Shown here piece by piece: positions 8,984 through 19,143 of a stretch of DNA of 64,000 nt. Positions within the stretch are counted from its first letter, which is position 1, and each line of letters opens with the position of its first letter. The DNA comes from Marinobacter sp. EhC06 (GTDB lineage: Bacteria > Pseudomonadota > Gammaproteobacteria > Pseudomonadales > Oleiphilaceae), in the NCBI RefSeq assembly GCF_001650915.1, contig NZ_LXYO01000033.1, positions 62,001 to 126,000 of the forward strand. The letters are read 5' to 3'. The position numbers were made by a program, and so were the translations under genes. A model generated the notes under the pieces. That model was given only the letters and a program-made list of their open reading frames with translations. It was not told the DNA's origin and did not search any database.

Positions 8984-10201
8984 TCAGTTGGTGACATAGT
9001 GCCGGCGAGTCCACCCCCGCATCTCATCCAGCCTCTGCAAACGCGTGGCGGCTTCCATCAACGTAGGCCGCACCGCGTCTTCACCACTGAGCATGCTGCT
9101 GAAGCGATGGGTCATCAGATCCCAGAACCGTTTCATTTCCGGAATATTGGGCATGATTTCGCCCCGACTGGCAGAACGAAACGTATGGTCGATAAACGGG
9201 TCTTCCCGGAGTGTGTTCACCACATCCAGATGGGCCACGGCTCCCAGAGGCTTGTCGTTATTCACCGCGTGGAGCCCCTGCTCAGTCAACAGGTAATCCT
9301 CCAGGAACTGCCTGGCGATGCCCTGGTTGGTCGAGACCGCACTGATCCCCGCTGCCAGAACACCCACAAATGGCCGCCCCGGCTCGCCGGTGGTGGTCGG
9401 CACATCGGCAATGCCCACATCTATGCCGGCATCCCGCAGCTCGCTCCAGGCCCAGGGGCCGTTAATGATCATCGCAACGTCGCCCGCCTTGAATCCTTCC
9501 ATCATGGATCCGTAATCGGCATCGCCGGCCAACACGCCCTGTTCGATCATGCTGCGGATACCAGTAACCGCCTCAATGGCTCCCTCTGTGGCAACGCCGA
9601 CGTCAGAAAGGTCATAAACAAAACCCTCGGCACCAAAACTGTAGCCACCTGACCCTGCCAGAATCGGCCAGGAAAAATAGACATTGCGGTAATCCCAGGA
9701 AATGGCGTCGATGCCCTGTTTCTTGAGACGGCGGTCCAGAGCGGCGACATCTTTCAGGGTGCGGGGCGGAGTCTCGACCAATTGCCGGTTATACAGCAAA
9801 CTCACGACTTCCATGGCGATGGGGTAACCGTATACCCGCTCGCCCACCGACACCGCTTGCCAGGCGAAGGGCGCGATTGAATCGCGGATGGTTTCTGAAG
9901 GTTCAATCGGCGTCAGGTGGCCTTCATTGATCCAGCTGCCAAAACGGTCATGGGGCCAGATCACAATATCAGGCGCTTTAGCGGAATAGCCGTAATGGTC
10001 ATATTGGGAGGTAAGATCGTCCGGCGTTTCAACGGTAACGGGAATCCCGGTTTCCTGCTCGAAACGTCGGCCCACCTCAGCCAGGCCATTGAATCCCTTG
10101 TCTGAATTGATCCAGACAAGCAGTTCACCCCGCTCGAAAGCCATCACCGGTTGGGAACAAAGCAGCGCGCAGCACAGAACTGCCAGTGTTTTCCTGAACA
10201 T
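8984..10201 (-). CDS. MalE-like extracellular sugar-binding protein, orphan
   Basis: A 405-residue periplasmic solute-binding protein of the maltose/maltodextrin family: signal peptide (about 1-21, cleavage near VMAFERGE), then ELLVWINSDKGFNGLAEVGRRFEQETGIPV, APDIVIWPHDRFGSWINEG and AMIINGPWAWSEL, all closely MalE-like. Such proteins deliver oligosaccharides to an ABC importer. No MalF, MalG or MalK homologue is adjacent, so it either uses a transporter elsewhere or has another role. The gene follows a 2-hydroxyacid dehydrogenase on the same strand after a 121-bp gap. Confidence 0.88.
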   Translation of the reverse strand: MFRKTLAVLCCALLCSQPVMAFERGELLVWINSDKGFNGLAEVGRRFEQETGIPVTVETPDDLTSQYDHYGYSAKAPDIVIWPHDRFGSWINEGHLTPIEPSETIRDSIAPFAWQAVSVGERVYGYPIAMEVVSLLYNRQLVETPPRTLKDVAALDRRLKKQGIDAISWDYRNVYFSWPILAGSGGYSFGAEGFVYDLSDVGVATEGAIEAVTGIRSMIEQGVLAGDADYGSMMEGFKAGDVAMIINGPWAWSELRDAGIDVGIADVPTTTGEPGRPFVGVLAAGISAVSTNQGIARQFLEDYLLTEQGLHAVNNDKPLGAVAHLDVVNTLREDPFIDHTFRSASRGEIMPNIPEMKRFWDLMTHRFSSMLSGEDAVRPTLMEAATRLQRLDEMRGWTRRHYVTN

Positions 10202-10322
10202 AGTGTATTGCCCTTTTGTTTTTGTTTGAGCAAGGGCAGTTTAAGCAGGAAAGGACAACAGCCGCGTCATACGGCTGTCATCATTTGAGGGCGGAACAGG
10301 GGGGCGTATGGCCGCGAATAGC

Positions 10323-11258
10323 TCAGGCAACGGAAGACAGATTGGCTGCAGTAATCCCAACAATCCGCTGCCGCGCCTCCCGGCTGGCCCAGGCCGAGTG
10401 CGGGGTAACAATCAGATTCGGAATGTCATCCGCCAGCAGGGGATTGCCGTTTCGGGGCGGCTCCTCGGTCAACACGTCAAACCCGGCACCGCCGATCTCG
10501 CCGGCGCGCAATGCGTCCGCCAGCGCCTGTTCGTTCACCAGGCCACCGCGGCTGGTGTTGATGAGCAACGAGTCCGGCTTCATCATTTTCAGTTCGCGGG
10601 CACCAATCAGATCCCGGGTTTCATCGGTGAGCAGACAGTGCAATGACAGCACGTCCACCTGAGGCAGCAGTTCATCCAGGGGAATCCGGGAATACCCGTC
10701 CACCTCTCCGGCCTCCTGACCCGGTCGGGCCCCGAGCAGAACCCGCATACCAAAGGCAGCCGCCCGCTCGGCCACGCCCTCACCCAGATCGCCGTAGCCG
10801 ACAATACCAAGAGTGCGCCCCTCCAGTTCCATAATCGGATGGTCCATAAGGCAGAACATGTCACTTTTGCCCCAGCGTCCGGCCCGCACATCCCGGTTGT
10901 AATCCAGCAGCCGGGTGGCCAGCGCCAGCATCAGCGCCATGGTGTGCTGCGCCACCGTGGAGCGGCCGTAGTTGGTCACGTTCATCACCCTGATGTCGTG
11001 ATCCTTCGCCGCCGCCTGGTCAATATTGTTCAAGCCGGTCGCCACCACAGCGATGGTTTCAAGCTCCGGACAGGCCTCGAAATGCTCCCGGCTCAGCACC
11101 ACCTTGTTGACCAACACGGTATCGAAACCCCGGATGCGTTCCAGCACTTCATCCGGCGCTGTCCGCTCGTATTTTTTCAGCCCGCCCGTTACCGACTCGA
11201 TGGGCGAGAGGTCCACATCATCGCCAAGGGTTTTGGCGTCAAGGAACACCGCTTTCAT
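10323..11258 (-). CDS. D-2-hydroxyacid dehydrogenase (hydroxypyruvate/glycerate type)
   Basis: A 311-residue NAD(P)-dependent 2-hydroxyacid dehydrogenase. The ATG at 11258 is chosen because AGGAG lies 8 bp upstream; an earlier in-frame ATG has no ribosome site. The nucleotide-binding loop is GIVGYGDLGEGVA. The substrate-binding arginine is in LLINTSRGGLVNE, and the catalytic histidine in VTPHSAWASREARQR. The typical reaction reduces hydroxypyruvate or glyoxylate to glycerate or glycolate. The exact substrate is unresolved. Confidence 0.87.
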   Translation of the reverse strand: MKAVFLDAKTLGDDVDLSPIESVTGGLKKYERTAPDEVLERIRGFDTVLVNKVVLSREHFEACPELETIAVVATGLNNIDQAAAKDHDIRVMNVTNYGRSTVAQHTMALMLALATRLLDYNRDVRAGRWGKSDMFCLMDHPIMELEGRTLGIVGYGDLGEGVAERAAAFGMRVLLGARPGQEAGEVDGYSRIPLDELLPQVDVLSLHCLLTDETRDLIGARELKMMKPDSLLINTSRGGLVNEQALADALRAGEIGGAGFDVLTEEPPRNGNPLLADDIPNLIVTPHSAWASREARQRIVGITAANLSSVA

Positions 11259-11351
11259 ACTTTTCTCCTGAATCCAGATGGCCACAGATTAGGGTAGACT
11301 GAGATAAACGTCCAAAACTCAAGATGTCCAAGCAAGAACAGGGTGTGAAAC

Positions 11352-12005
11352 ATGGAACATGAATTCTGGCACGAACGCTGGGCTAAAAAGGAAATCGGTT
11401 TCCACGAGGGCACCGTGAACCAGTACCTCCACGACCACTGGCCGGAACTGGCCGGTAAAGGCACCGACGCCGTCTTCGTGCCCCTCTGCGGCAAAGCCCA
11501 TGACATGTGGTGGCTCCACGACCGCGGGCACCCCATTATCGGCGTGGAACTGAGCGAACTGGCCTGCAAAGACTTCTTCGAAGAAGCCGGCGAAAAAGCC
11601 AAAGTTCATCCCGGCGAACCCTTCATCACCTTCAAACACGACAACCTGCAGCTCTGGTGCGGCGACTTCTTCCAACTGGTCCCCGATGACCTGAAACACG
11701 TCCGACTGGTCTACGACCGGGCCGCCCTGATCGCCCTGCCGCCACAAATGCGCAAAGACTATGTAAACCACCTGACCGCCATCATCCCCGACGGCACGAA
11801 GATCCTGCTGATCACCCTGGACTACGACACTGAAATCAAGGGCCCGCCGTTCAACGTCAGCGACGAGGAAGTGCGGGAACTCTACCAGGACGACTACAAG
11901 ATCGAACACATCCTGACCAACACCCTGGCCAAGGATCATCCGTTTACCAAGCGAAAAGGCCTGGAAAACGCCTCAGAAAGCGTCTTCCGTTTAACCAAAC
12001 TCTAG
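11352..12005 (+). CDS. tpm: Thiopurine S-methyltransferase
   Basis: A 217-residue SAM-dependent methyltransferase of the bacterial Tpm family. Diagnostic stretches are FWHERWAKKEIGFHEG at the N-terminus, VFVPLCGKAHDMWWLHDRGH (SAM binding) and YDRAALIALPPQMR. In bacteria Tpm methylates selenium and tellurium compounds as well as thiopurines. Length is normal. It is divergent from the 2-hydroxyacid dehydrogenase and is followed by a long hairpin at 12038-12128. Confidence 0.93.
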   Translation: MEHEFWHERWAKKEIGFHEGTVNQYLHDHWPELAGKGTDAVFVPLCGKAHDMWWLHDRGHPIIGVELSELACKDFFEEAGEKAKVHPGEPFITFKHDNLQLWCGDFFQLVPDDLKHVRLVYDRAALIALPPQMRKDYVNHLTAIIPDGTKILLITLDYDTEIKGPPFNVSDEEVRELYQDDYKIEHILTNTLAKDHPFTKRKGLENASESVFRLTKL

Positions 12006-12407
12006 CTTCCCGGGGCCATCCCCCCGAAGGCCTGATCGGAGTGTATCGGGTGGCTTTCTGACAACGAATTTGATGTCTGAGCGAAGCGAGTTGCCAATTC
12101 TTTGTCAGAAAGCCACCCGGTGCACTCCAGCCCCCTCACACAGTCCCCCAGAAACCCCGCAAGCTACAAAACCAACACACCCGCCTAACATAATTTAATG
12201 AACCTTAACCACTCACCCACTGTCCAACTCCCCAACCGTGAACTAAGCTCAAAGTAAGCAAGCCGACCTCGACCAGATCGTGCACAGGCTTGTAAGTATC
12301 CATTCCTTCCACCCATAACTAAACAAACCGTCCGGACGGGCGGAACTGACTGCAACGGGGAAATTGCGTGAACTGAAAGCTGAAGATACAGCGAGCGAGG
12401 GCAATCT
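12006..12407. other. 402-bp intergenic region between tpm and prkA
   Basis: No open frame looks real here. The left part holds the hairpin at 12038-12128. The right part (12180-12407) is more AT-rich and should hold the promoter of the prkA operon, but I cannot point to clear boxes. Confidence 0.5.
12038..12128. repeat. Long hairpin with 27-nt arms downstream of tpm
   Basis: Left arm 12038-12064 and right arm 12102-12128 are inverted repeats of 27 nt. The only two mismatches would be G-U pairs in RNA. Pairing resumes inside with GAATT/AATTC. The loop contains TGAGCGAAGCGAG. It begins about 30 nt after the tpm stop codon, like a 3'-end structure, but lacks a T tract. Its architecture resembles the elements at 39973-40090 and 46164-46281, with an unrelated core. 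Confidence 0.7.
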
Positions 12408-14330
12408 ATGAGCATACTGCAGCACTTCAAAGACCGGTATGAGAGTACCCAGGAAGAAGAATACAGCCTGGAGGAATACCTGGAGATCTGCAAAAAGGAC
12501 CCAACGGCCTACGCAACGGCCGCTGAGAGAATGTTAATTGCCATTGGCGAACCAGAGTTCGTCGATACCTCGAAAGATCCGAGGCTGTCGCGCATCTTTT
12601 CCAACAAGGTCATCAAGCGGTACCCCGAGTTTTCCGAGTTCTATGGCATGGAAGACGCCGTAGAAAACATCGTTTCCTTCTTCCGCCACGCCGCCCAGGG
12701 CCTGGAAGAAAAGAAACAGATCCTTTACCTGCTTGGCCCCGTGGGCGGCGGTAAGTCCTCCCTGGCAGAGAAACTCAAATCACTGATGCAAAAAGTGCCC
12801 TTCTATGCCATTAAGGGCTCGCCAGTGAACGAATCGCCGCTGGGCCTGTTCGATCCGTCTGAAGACGCCCAGATCCTCGAAGAGGAATACGGCATCCCTG
12901 CCCGCTACCTGAAAAACATCATGTCGCCCTGGGCTGTCAAACGCCTGCATGAATACGGCGGCGACATCAGCCAGTTCCGGGTTGTAAAGATGTACCCCTC
13001 GGTACTCGACCAGGTTGCTGTCTCCAAAACCGAACCCGGGGACGACAACAACCAGGACATTTCCGCCCTCGTGGGCAAGGTCAACATCCGCATGCTGGAG
13101 GATTTCTCCCAGGATGATCCGGATGCCTACAGCTTCAGCGGTGGCCTGTGCAAGGCCAACCAGGGCCTGATGGAATTCGTGGAGATGTTCAAGGCACCGA
13201 TCAAAGTGCTGCACCCGCTGCTGACAGCCACCCAGGAAGGCAACTACAACACCACCGAAGGCATGGGTTCTGTCCCCTTCGACGGGGTAATCCTGGCCCA
13301 CTCCAACGAATCCGAGTGGCAGACTTTCCGCAACAACAAGCACAACGAGGCGTTCCTTGACCGAGTGTACATCGTCAAGGTGCCCTACTGTGTGCGAGTG
13401 ACCGAAGAAATCGAGATCTACAAGAAACTGCTGAGCAACAGCTCCCTGGAAGGCGCCCCCTGCGCGCCGGACACCCTGGACATGCTGGCCCAGTTCTCGG
13501 TGCTCTCGCGCATCAAGGAGCCGGAAAACTCCAGCATCTTCTCCAAGATGCGGGTGTATGACGGCCAAAACATCAAGGATACCGATCCCAAAGCCAAATC
13601 CATTCAGGAGTATCGTGACGCCGCCGGCGTAATGGAAGGCATGGATGGGCTGTCCACCCGCTTTGCTTTCAAGATCCTGTCCAAGGTATTCAACTTCGAC
13701 ACCACAGAGGTGGCCGCCAACCCGGTACACCTGCTCTACGTTCTGGAAAAACAGATTGAGCAGGAGCAGTTCCCGCCGGAAATCCATGAGAAATACCTCA
13801 GGTTCATCAAGGAATTCCTGGCGCCTCACTACGTTCAGTTCATCGGCAAGGAAATCCAGACCGCATACCTGGAAAGCTACAGCGAATACGGCCAGAACCT
13901 GTTCGACCGGTATGTCACCTATGCCGATTTCTGGATCCAGGATCAGGAATACCGGGATCCGGACACCGGCGAAATTCTCGACCGCTCCTCGATCAACGAA
14001 GAGCTGGAGAAGATCGAGAAGCCAGCAGGCATATCGAATCCGAAGGATTTCCGCAACGAGGTGGTCAACTTCGTACTGCGCGCCCGGGCAAACAACGGGG
14101 GCAAGAATCCGTCCTGGCTAAGCTACGAAAAGCTGCGTTCCGTGATCGAGAAGAAGATGTTCTCGAACACCGAGGATCTGTTGCCGGTGATCTCGTTCAA
14201 CCCCAAAGCGAGCCAGGAAGATCAGAACAAGCACAAGCAGTTCGTCGAGCGTATGGTCGATCGAGGCTACACGGAGAAGCAGGTTCGGCTGTTGGCCGAA
14301 TGGTACCTGCGGGTTCGCAAGTCTCACTAA
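12408..14330 (+). CDS. prkA: PrkA family serine protein kinase (YeaG)
   Basis: A 640-residue protein, the usual PrkA/YeaG length. An N-terminal AAA-type ATPase core contains a P-loop GPVGGGKSS at 110-118; the C-terminal region is the PrkA kinase-like part. YeaG/PrkA is a cytoplasmic protein involved in stationary-phase and nitrogen-starvation responses. It is the first gene of the conserved trio prkA-yeaH-spoVR, with yeaH starting 33 bp downstream. Confidence 0.95.
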   Translation: MSILQHFKDRYESTQEEEYSLEEYLEICKKDPTAYATAAERMLIAIGEPEFVDTSKDPRLSRIFSNKVIKRYPEFSEFYGMEDAVENIVSFFRHAAQGLEEKKQILYLLGPVGGGKSSLAEKLKSLMQKVPFYAIKGSPVNESPLGLFDPSEDAQILEEEYGIPARYLKNIMSPWAVKRLHEYGGDISQFRVVKMYPSVLDQVAVSKTEPGDDNNQDISALVGKVNIRMLEDFSQDDPDAYSFSGGLCKANQGLMEFVEMFKAPIKVLHPLLTATQEGNYNTTEGMGSVPFDGVILAHSNESEWQTFRNNKHNEAFLDRVYIVKVPYCVRVTEEIEIYKKLLSNSSLEGAPCAPDTLDMLAQFSVLSRIKEPENSSIFSKMRVYDGQNIKDTDPKAKSIQEYRDAAGVMEGMDGLSTRFAFKILSKVFNFDTTEVAANPVHLLYVLEKQIEQEQFPPEIHEKYLRFIKEFLAPHYVQFIGKEIQTAYLESYSEYGQNLFDRYVTYADFWIQDQEYRDPDTGEILDRSSINEELEKIEKPAGISNPKDFRNEVVNFVLRARANNGGKNPSWLSYEKLRSVIEKKMFSNTEDLLPVISFNPKASQEDQNKHKQFVERMVDRGYTEKQVRLLAEWYLRVRKSH

Positions 14331-14363
14331 GTCAGTGACCATTCACTGAGCTGGAGTAACGCC

Positions 14364-15659
14364 ATGGGAATGACCCACATAGTCGACCGGCGACTGAACG
14401 GTAAAAACAAGAGCGCAGTGAACCGGGAACGGTTCCTGCGCCGGTACCGCCACCACATCAAGCGTGCGGTGTCGGATGCGGTTCAGAAGCGCTCGATCAC
14501 AGACATCGAACGGGGCGAGAAAGTCAGTATTCCGTCCCGCGACATCGAGGAACCCATCTTCCACCACGGCCAGGGCGGCAAGCGGGAGGTGGTGCACCCC
14601 GGTAACAAGGAGTTTGTGGCCGGCGACACCATCCCCAAGCCCGAGGGTGGCGGGGGCCAGGGTTCCGGACAGGGGCAGGCCAGCCCGGACGGAGAGGGCA
14701 TGGATGAGTTCGCCTTCCAGATAACCCAGGAAGAGTTCCTGGATTTCCTGTTCGACGACCTCGAGCTGCCTAACCTCGCCCGCAAGAAACTCAAGGATAC
14801 CGAGGCCTTCAAGTATATCCGCTCTGGCTTCAGCACCGAGGGGGTACCGGCCAAGCTGGATGTGGTGCGCTCATTGCGTGGCGCCCATGCCCGACGTCTG
14901 GGCCTGGGAGGCGCGCGCAAGAAGAAGATCCGGGATCTGGAAAAGCAGCTGGAAGCGCTGAAGTCGGCGCCGGAGGATCTGGACCCGGCGTTCAGCCACG
15001 AGGACCAGATCCAGGTTCTCGAGGAGGAAATCGCGCGACTGAAAGCGAATGTGCGCCGAATTCCTTTCATTGATGAAATCGACCTGCGCTATCGCCAGCA
15101 CGTGAAAAAGCCGCAACCGGCCACCAGTGCCGTGATGTTCTGTCTTATGGACGTGTCCGGGTCCATGACCCAGATGCACAAAGACATCGCAAAGCGCTTT
15201 TTCATCCTGCTGTATCTGTTCCTCAAGAAGAACTACAAGAAGATTGAAGTGGTCTTCATAAGGCATCACACCAGCGCCAAGGAAGTGGATGAGGAAGAAT
15301 TTTTCTATTCCCGGGAAACCGGGGGCACTATCGTCTCCAGCGCCCTCAAGCTGATGCACAAGATTATTGAATCCCGATACTCCCCGGCCGAGTGGAACAT
15401 ATACGCGGCCCAGGCATCAGACGGTGATAACTGGAACGATGACTCCCCGGTGTGCGGCAAAATTCTGGCCGACAATATCCTGCCCCTGGTGCAGTATTTC
15501 GCCTATGTAGAGATCACGCCGCAGGACCACCAGATGCTCTGGTATGAATACGAGAAGATCCAGGAGCGATTCCCCCAGAGCTTTGCCCTACAGCAGATCG
15601 CCGACCCCGGCGAAATTTACCCGGTGTTCCGCCAGTTGTTCGAGAGGAAAGCCGCATGA
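14364..15659 (+). CDS. yeaH: YeaH/YhbH family protein (UPF0229) with VWA-like domain
   Basis: A 431-residue protein. The N-terminus [22 protein letters not shown] is typical of YeaH. A glycine-rich segment near residues 90-110 links to a coiled, charged middle part. A von Willebrand factor A-like domain contains the MIDAS motif MDVSGSM at 262-268. It is the partner of PrkA in the enterobacterial stress operon; its molecular role is unknown. Its end overlaps the spoVR start by 4 bp (ATGA), so the genes are translationally coupled. Confidence 0.93.
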   Translation: MGMTHIVDRRLNGKNKSAVNRERFLRRYRHHIKRAVSDAVQKRSITDIERGEKVSIPSRDIEEPIFHHGQGGKREVVHPGNKEFVAGDTIPKPEGGGGQGSGQGQASPDGEGMDEFAFQITQEEFLDFLFDDLELPNLARKKLKDTEAFKYIRSGFSTEGVPAKLDVVRSLRGAHARRLGLGGARKKKIRDLEKQLEALKSAPEDLDPAFSHEDQIQVLEEEIARLKANVRRIPFIDEIDLRYRQHVKKPQPATSAVMFCLMDVSGSMTQMHKDIAKRFFILLYLFLKKNYKKIEVVFIRHHTSAKEVDEEEFFYSRETGGTIVSSALKLMHKIIESRYSPAEWNIYAAQASDGDNWNDDSPVCGKILADNILPLVQYFAYVEITPQDHQMLWYEYEKIQERFPQSFALQQIADPGEIYPVFRQLFERKAA

Positions 15660-17215
15660 CTAACCTCATGGACCGCCCCAATCTGCCGAAAAGTGACCAA
15701 CCCAGAGCCCGGGAACCAATTTCAACCGGGTCTGAATGGACGTTCGAGCTGATCCAGAAATACGACGACGAGATTGCAAAATGCGCCGCCGAGTTCGGCC
15801 TGGACACCTACCCCAACCAGATCGAGGTGATCAGCGCCGAACAGATGATGGACGCCTACAGCTCCGTAGGCATGCCGGTTGGCTACCATCACTGGTCCTT
15901 CGGCAAGCAGTTTCTCAGCACATCCAAGGGCTATCAACGCGGTCAGATGGGGCTGGCCTACGAAATCGTGATCAACTCCAACCCCTGCATCGCCTACCTG
16001 ATGGAGGAAAATACCCTGCCGATGCAGGCGCTGGTCATTGCCCACGCCTCGTACGGCCACAACTCGTTCTTCAAGGGTAACTACCTGTTCCGCACATGGA
16101 CCGACGCCAGCGCGATCATTGATTACCTGGTGTTTGCCCGCCATTACGTCGCAGAATGCGAGGAGCGCTATGGTGTGGATGCCGTGGAGGAAATACTGGA
16201 TTCCTGCCATGCCCTGATGAACTATGGTGTGGACCGCTACAAGCGCCCGGCGCCAATATCGGCGTCGGAAGAAGTGCGTCGCCAGAAAGAGCGAGAAGAG
16301 TACCAACAGAGGCGCATTAACGATCTCTGGCGGACAATTCCGAAACTGGACGAAGACGACGACCCGGTAAGGCGCCGCAAGCGCTATCCGGAAGAGCCCC
16401 AGGAAAACATCCTCTATTTCATTGAAAAGAACGCGCCCTTACTGGAAACCTGGCAACGGGAAATCATCCGCATCGTGCGGAAGCTTGGACAGTACTTCTA
16501 TCCCCAGCGCCAGACCCAGGTCATGAATGAAGGCTGGGCCACCTTCTGGCACTACACCCTGCTGCATCGCATGTACGACAAGGGGCTGGTGACCGACGGC
16601 TTCATGCTCGAGTTTCTCCAGAGCCACTCGGCGGTGGTGTACCAGCCGCCATTCAACAGCCCGTGGTATTCGGGCATTAACCCATACACCCTGGGATTCT
16701 CCATATTTACGGATCTGCGCAGGATCTGCGAGAACCCAACAGACGAAGACCGTGAGTGGTTCCCGGACATCGCTGGCAGCGACTGGCTGGAAACCCTGCA
16801 TTTTGCGATGAAGAACTTCAAGGACGAGAGCTTCATCCAGCAGTTCCTCTCCCCCAAGGTAATGCGGGATCTGAAACTTTTCGCAATCCAGAATGATGAT
16901 CAGGAAGACGTGTACCGGGTAACCGCCATCCACGACGAACCCGGATACCGGGACCTGCGAGAGAAACTGGCGCGCCAGTACAACCTGAGTTATCGGGAAC
17001 CCAACATCCAGGTATGGAATGTGGATGTGCGCGGCGATCGCTCACTGACCCTGCGTCACATACCGGTAGACCGCGTGCCACTGGGCAAGGAAACCGACGA
17101 AGTCCTGCGCCACGTACATCGTCTGTGGGGCTTTGATGTGCATCTGGAGAGCGTGGACGATGGCACTGTCGTGGAGGACCACCACTGCCCGCCCAGGGAA
17201 GTTGAGGAGGACTGA
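15656..17215 (+). CDS. SpoVR family protein (YcgB)
   Basis: A 519-residue SpoVR-like protein. Recognisable stretches include [50 protein letters not shown] and [21 protein letters not shown]; the repeated His/Glu residues suggest a metal site. SpoVR is named for a Bacillus spore cortex gene, but in proteobacteria it is the third member of the prkA-yeaH-spoVR stress operon. It overlaps yeaH by 4 bp and carries an AGGAGG near its own 3' end that can serve the next gene. Confidence 0.93.
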   Translation: MTNLMDRPNLPKSDQPRAREPISTGSEWTFELIQKYDDEIAKCAAEFGLDTYPNQIEVISAEQMMDAYSSVGMPVGYHHWSFGKQFLSTSKGYQRGQMGLAYEIVINSNPCIAYLMEENTLPMQALVIAHASYGHNSFFKGNYLFRTWTDASAIIDYLVFARHYVAECEERYGVDAVEEILDSCHALMNYGVDRYKRPAPISASEEVRRQKEREEYQQRRINDLWRTIPKLDEDDDPVRRRKRYPEEPQENILYFIEKNAPLLETWQREIIRIVRKLGQYFYPQRQTQVMNEGWATFWHYTLLHRMYDKGLVTDGFMLEFLQSHSAVVYQPPFNSPWYSGINPYTLGFSIFTDLRRICENPTDEDREWFPDIAGSDWLETLHFAMKNFKDESFIQQFLSPKVMRDLKLFAIQNDDQEDVYRVTAIHDEPGYRDLREKLARQYNLSYREPNIQVWNVDVRGDRSLTLRHIPVDRVPLGKETDEVLRHVHRLWGFDVHLESVDDGTVVEDHHCPPREVEED

Positions 17216-17217
17216 AA

Positions 17218-19143
17218 CTGGAGCCTGGTGACAAATATGGGCCGGTACTGGCCGGCCCGGTTCTACGTCATGCTGCGCCGGACTCGATCGTTCTATGGCT
17301 GGTAACACAGGAGCCAGTCGTACTCGCTGTACGGATGTTTAACGGAGACCATCTGCTCCTGGACCGTCCGGTGACCGATTCCGAGCTGGTACGGCTAAGG
17401 GTCGGTACCCGGGCCTGGCTGCACCTGCTGAGCATCACACCGGATTCAGCCCTACCCCGTGACACTCGACTGGAATACGACCTGGGACTGAACGGAGAGC
17501 GATCAGAGGCTCCGGAATGGATCCGGGGCTGGGCTCCCCACCTTTGCCCCGAAGGCCGGGAACGCCCGGGCTTTACCCTGAAGTCGAAACTGGATCGAAT
17601 ACTCCATGGCTCCTGCCGGAGACCCCACCATCCTTCACGCGATGGGCTGGTTCGGGTGGACGAGGAGCTGCAGAAGGCAGAACAGCTTGAGGACGTTCCG
17701 TCCCTGCTCCTGATGACCGGCGACCAGGTCTACGCCGATGATGTCGCCGGCCCGATGCTGCATGCCATCCAGTGTGTGATTCACCAGCTGGGCCTGTTCC
17801 AGGAAACGCTGGAAGGCGCCTCGCTAAAACACAGCCGAGAACTCACCTCGGTAGCGAATGCCTATTACCACCGGGATGAACTGCTGCCGGAATCCGAATT
17901 CAACGAGGACCTGACAGAGCGTTTTTTCGGCGGCGTCCGAAAACCCGTTTTCACCACCGCCAATGCCGGCAATCACCTGATCTCGTTTGCCGAGGTGATG
18001 GCCATGTACCTGCTGGTATGGTCGCCGAAACCCTGGGCTTTTGTTACCAGCGCCGAGCCGGTAGATGACCCGGACGAACTGGCGCGCTATCGGAAAGAAC
18101 AGGCCGCCATCGACGAGTTCCGCGGAAGCCTGCCCCGGGCAGCCCGTGCCATGGCCAACGTACCCGTCTATATGATCTTTGATGATCATGACGTGACGGA
18201 CGACTGGAACCTTTCCGCGCTTTGGGAAACAACCGCTTACGAGCATCCCTTTTCCCGGCGCATCATCGGCAATGCCCTGCTGGGCTATCTTTTGTGCCAG
18301 GGCTGGGGCAACCAGCCGGGCAATTTCCGGGAGCTGATCGGGCAGAGTCAGAAGCTTTTCGAGTCCAGCAACGAACAGCACGAGCTGGACAAGGCCATTC
18401 ATGATGACCTGATCGACCAGTTGTTCCACTTTCAACACTGGCATTACAGCTTGCCGACATCCCCCCGACTGGTGGTGCTGGACACACGCACCCATCGCTG
18501 GCGCAGTGAAATCCGCCGCAGTCACCCGTCCGGCCTGATGGACTGGGAATCACTGACCGATTTCCAGCACGAGATCATGGGCGAGGACGCCGTGGTGGTG
18601 GTATCGCCGGCGCCCATGTTCGGGGTGAAGCTGATTGAAATGATCCAGCGGGTGTTTACCTTCTTCGGCAAGCCGCTGCTGGTGGACGCTGAAAACTGGA
18701 TGGCACATCGGGGTGCCGCCAGTGTGCTGCTCAATATTTTCGGCCATCCCCGAACGCCCAGACACTTCGTGATTCTGTCAGGGGATGTCCACTATTCGTT
18801 TGCCTACGATGTACGGCTGCGCCACAAACAGAACGGCCCCCATGTCTGGCAGATCACCAGTAGCGGTATCAAGAACGAATTCCCCAACGCCCTGCTCGAA
18901 TGGCTGGACCGGCTCAATCGCTGGCTGTTCGCGCCCTGGTCGCCCCTGAACTGGTTCACCAAGAGACGGCGCATGTGGATTTCACCCAGACTGCCCGAGG
19001 GCCGGGAGGCCGGAGAGCGCTTGTGGAACGGGGCAGGCATTGGAGACGTGCGGCTGGACGACGAAGGCGCGCCCACCGCCATCCGGCAACTGGATGCCGG
19101 CGGCGGGGGTACGGTTTTTCAGCAGCGAGCTACAGACGACTGA
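17218..19143 (+). CDS. PhoD-like metallophosphatase, probable CTG start
   Basis: An alkaline-phosphatase-D-like hydrolase. Metal-binding motifs: LLMTGDQVYADDV, MIFDDHDVTDDWN and ILSGDVHYSFAYDV. The first in-frame ATG is at 17335, but the upstream frame clearly encodes family sequence (GPVLAGPVLRHAAPDSIVLW), open from a stop at 17203-17205. No ATG, GTG or TTG precedes that segment. The best candidate is CTG at 17218, 7 nt after an AGGAGG at 17205-17210 lying inside the end of spoVR. From there the protein has 641 residues. No signal peptide is seen, so unlike secreted PhoD it may be cytoplasmic. It appears to be the fourth gene of the prkA operon. If the ATG is used instead, the N-terminal strand of the fold is missing. 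Confidence 0.8.
   Translation: MEPGDKYGPVLAGPVLRHAAPDSIVLWLVTQEPVVLAVRMFNGDHLLLDRPVTDSELVRLRVGTRAWLHLLSITPDSALPRDTRLEYDLGLNGERSEAPEWIRGWAPHLCPEGRERPGFTLKSKLDRILHGSCRRPHHPSRDGLVRVDEELQKAEQLEDVPSLLLMTGDQVYADDVAGPMLHAIQCVIHQLGLFQETLEGASLKHSRELTSVANAYYHRDELLPESEFNEDLTERFFGGVRKPVFTTANAGNHLISFAEVMAMYLLVWSPKPWAFVTSAEPVDDPDELARYRKEQAAIDEFRGSLPRAARAMANVPVYMIFDDHDVTDDWNLSALWETTAYEHPFSRRIIGNALLGYLLCQGWGNQPGNFRELIGQSQKLFESSNEQHELDKAIHDDLIDQLFHFQHWHYSLPTSPRLVVLDTRTHRWRSEIRRSHPSGLMDWESLTDFQHEIMGEDAVVVVSPAPMFGVKLIEMIQRVFTFFGKPLLVDAENWMAHRGAASVLLNIFGHPRTPRHFVILSGDVHYSFAYDVRLRHKQNGPHVWQITSSGIKNEFPNALLEWLDRLNRWLFAPWSPLNWFTKRRRMWISPRLPEGREAGERLWNGAGIGDVRLDDEGAPTAIRQLDAGGGGTVFQQRATDD

Noticed and set aside
12780..13829. 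349-codon minus-strand frame inside prkA, and similar ones inside the DUF445 gene (3945-4982) and norB (33545-34453)
   Set aside because: Shadow frames of strongly supported genes, with no family resemblance and no ribosome sites.
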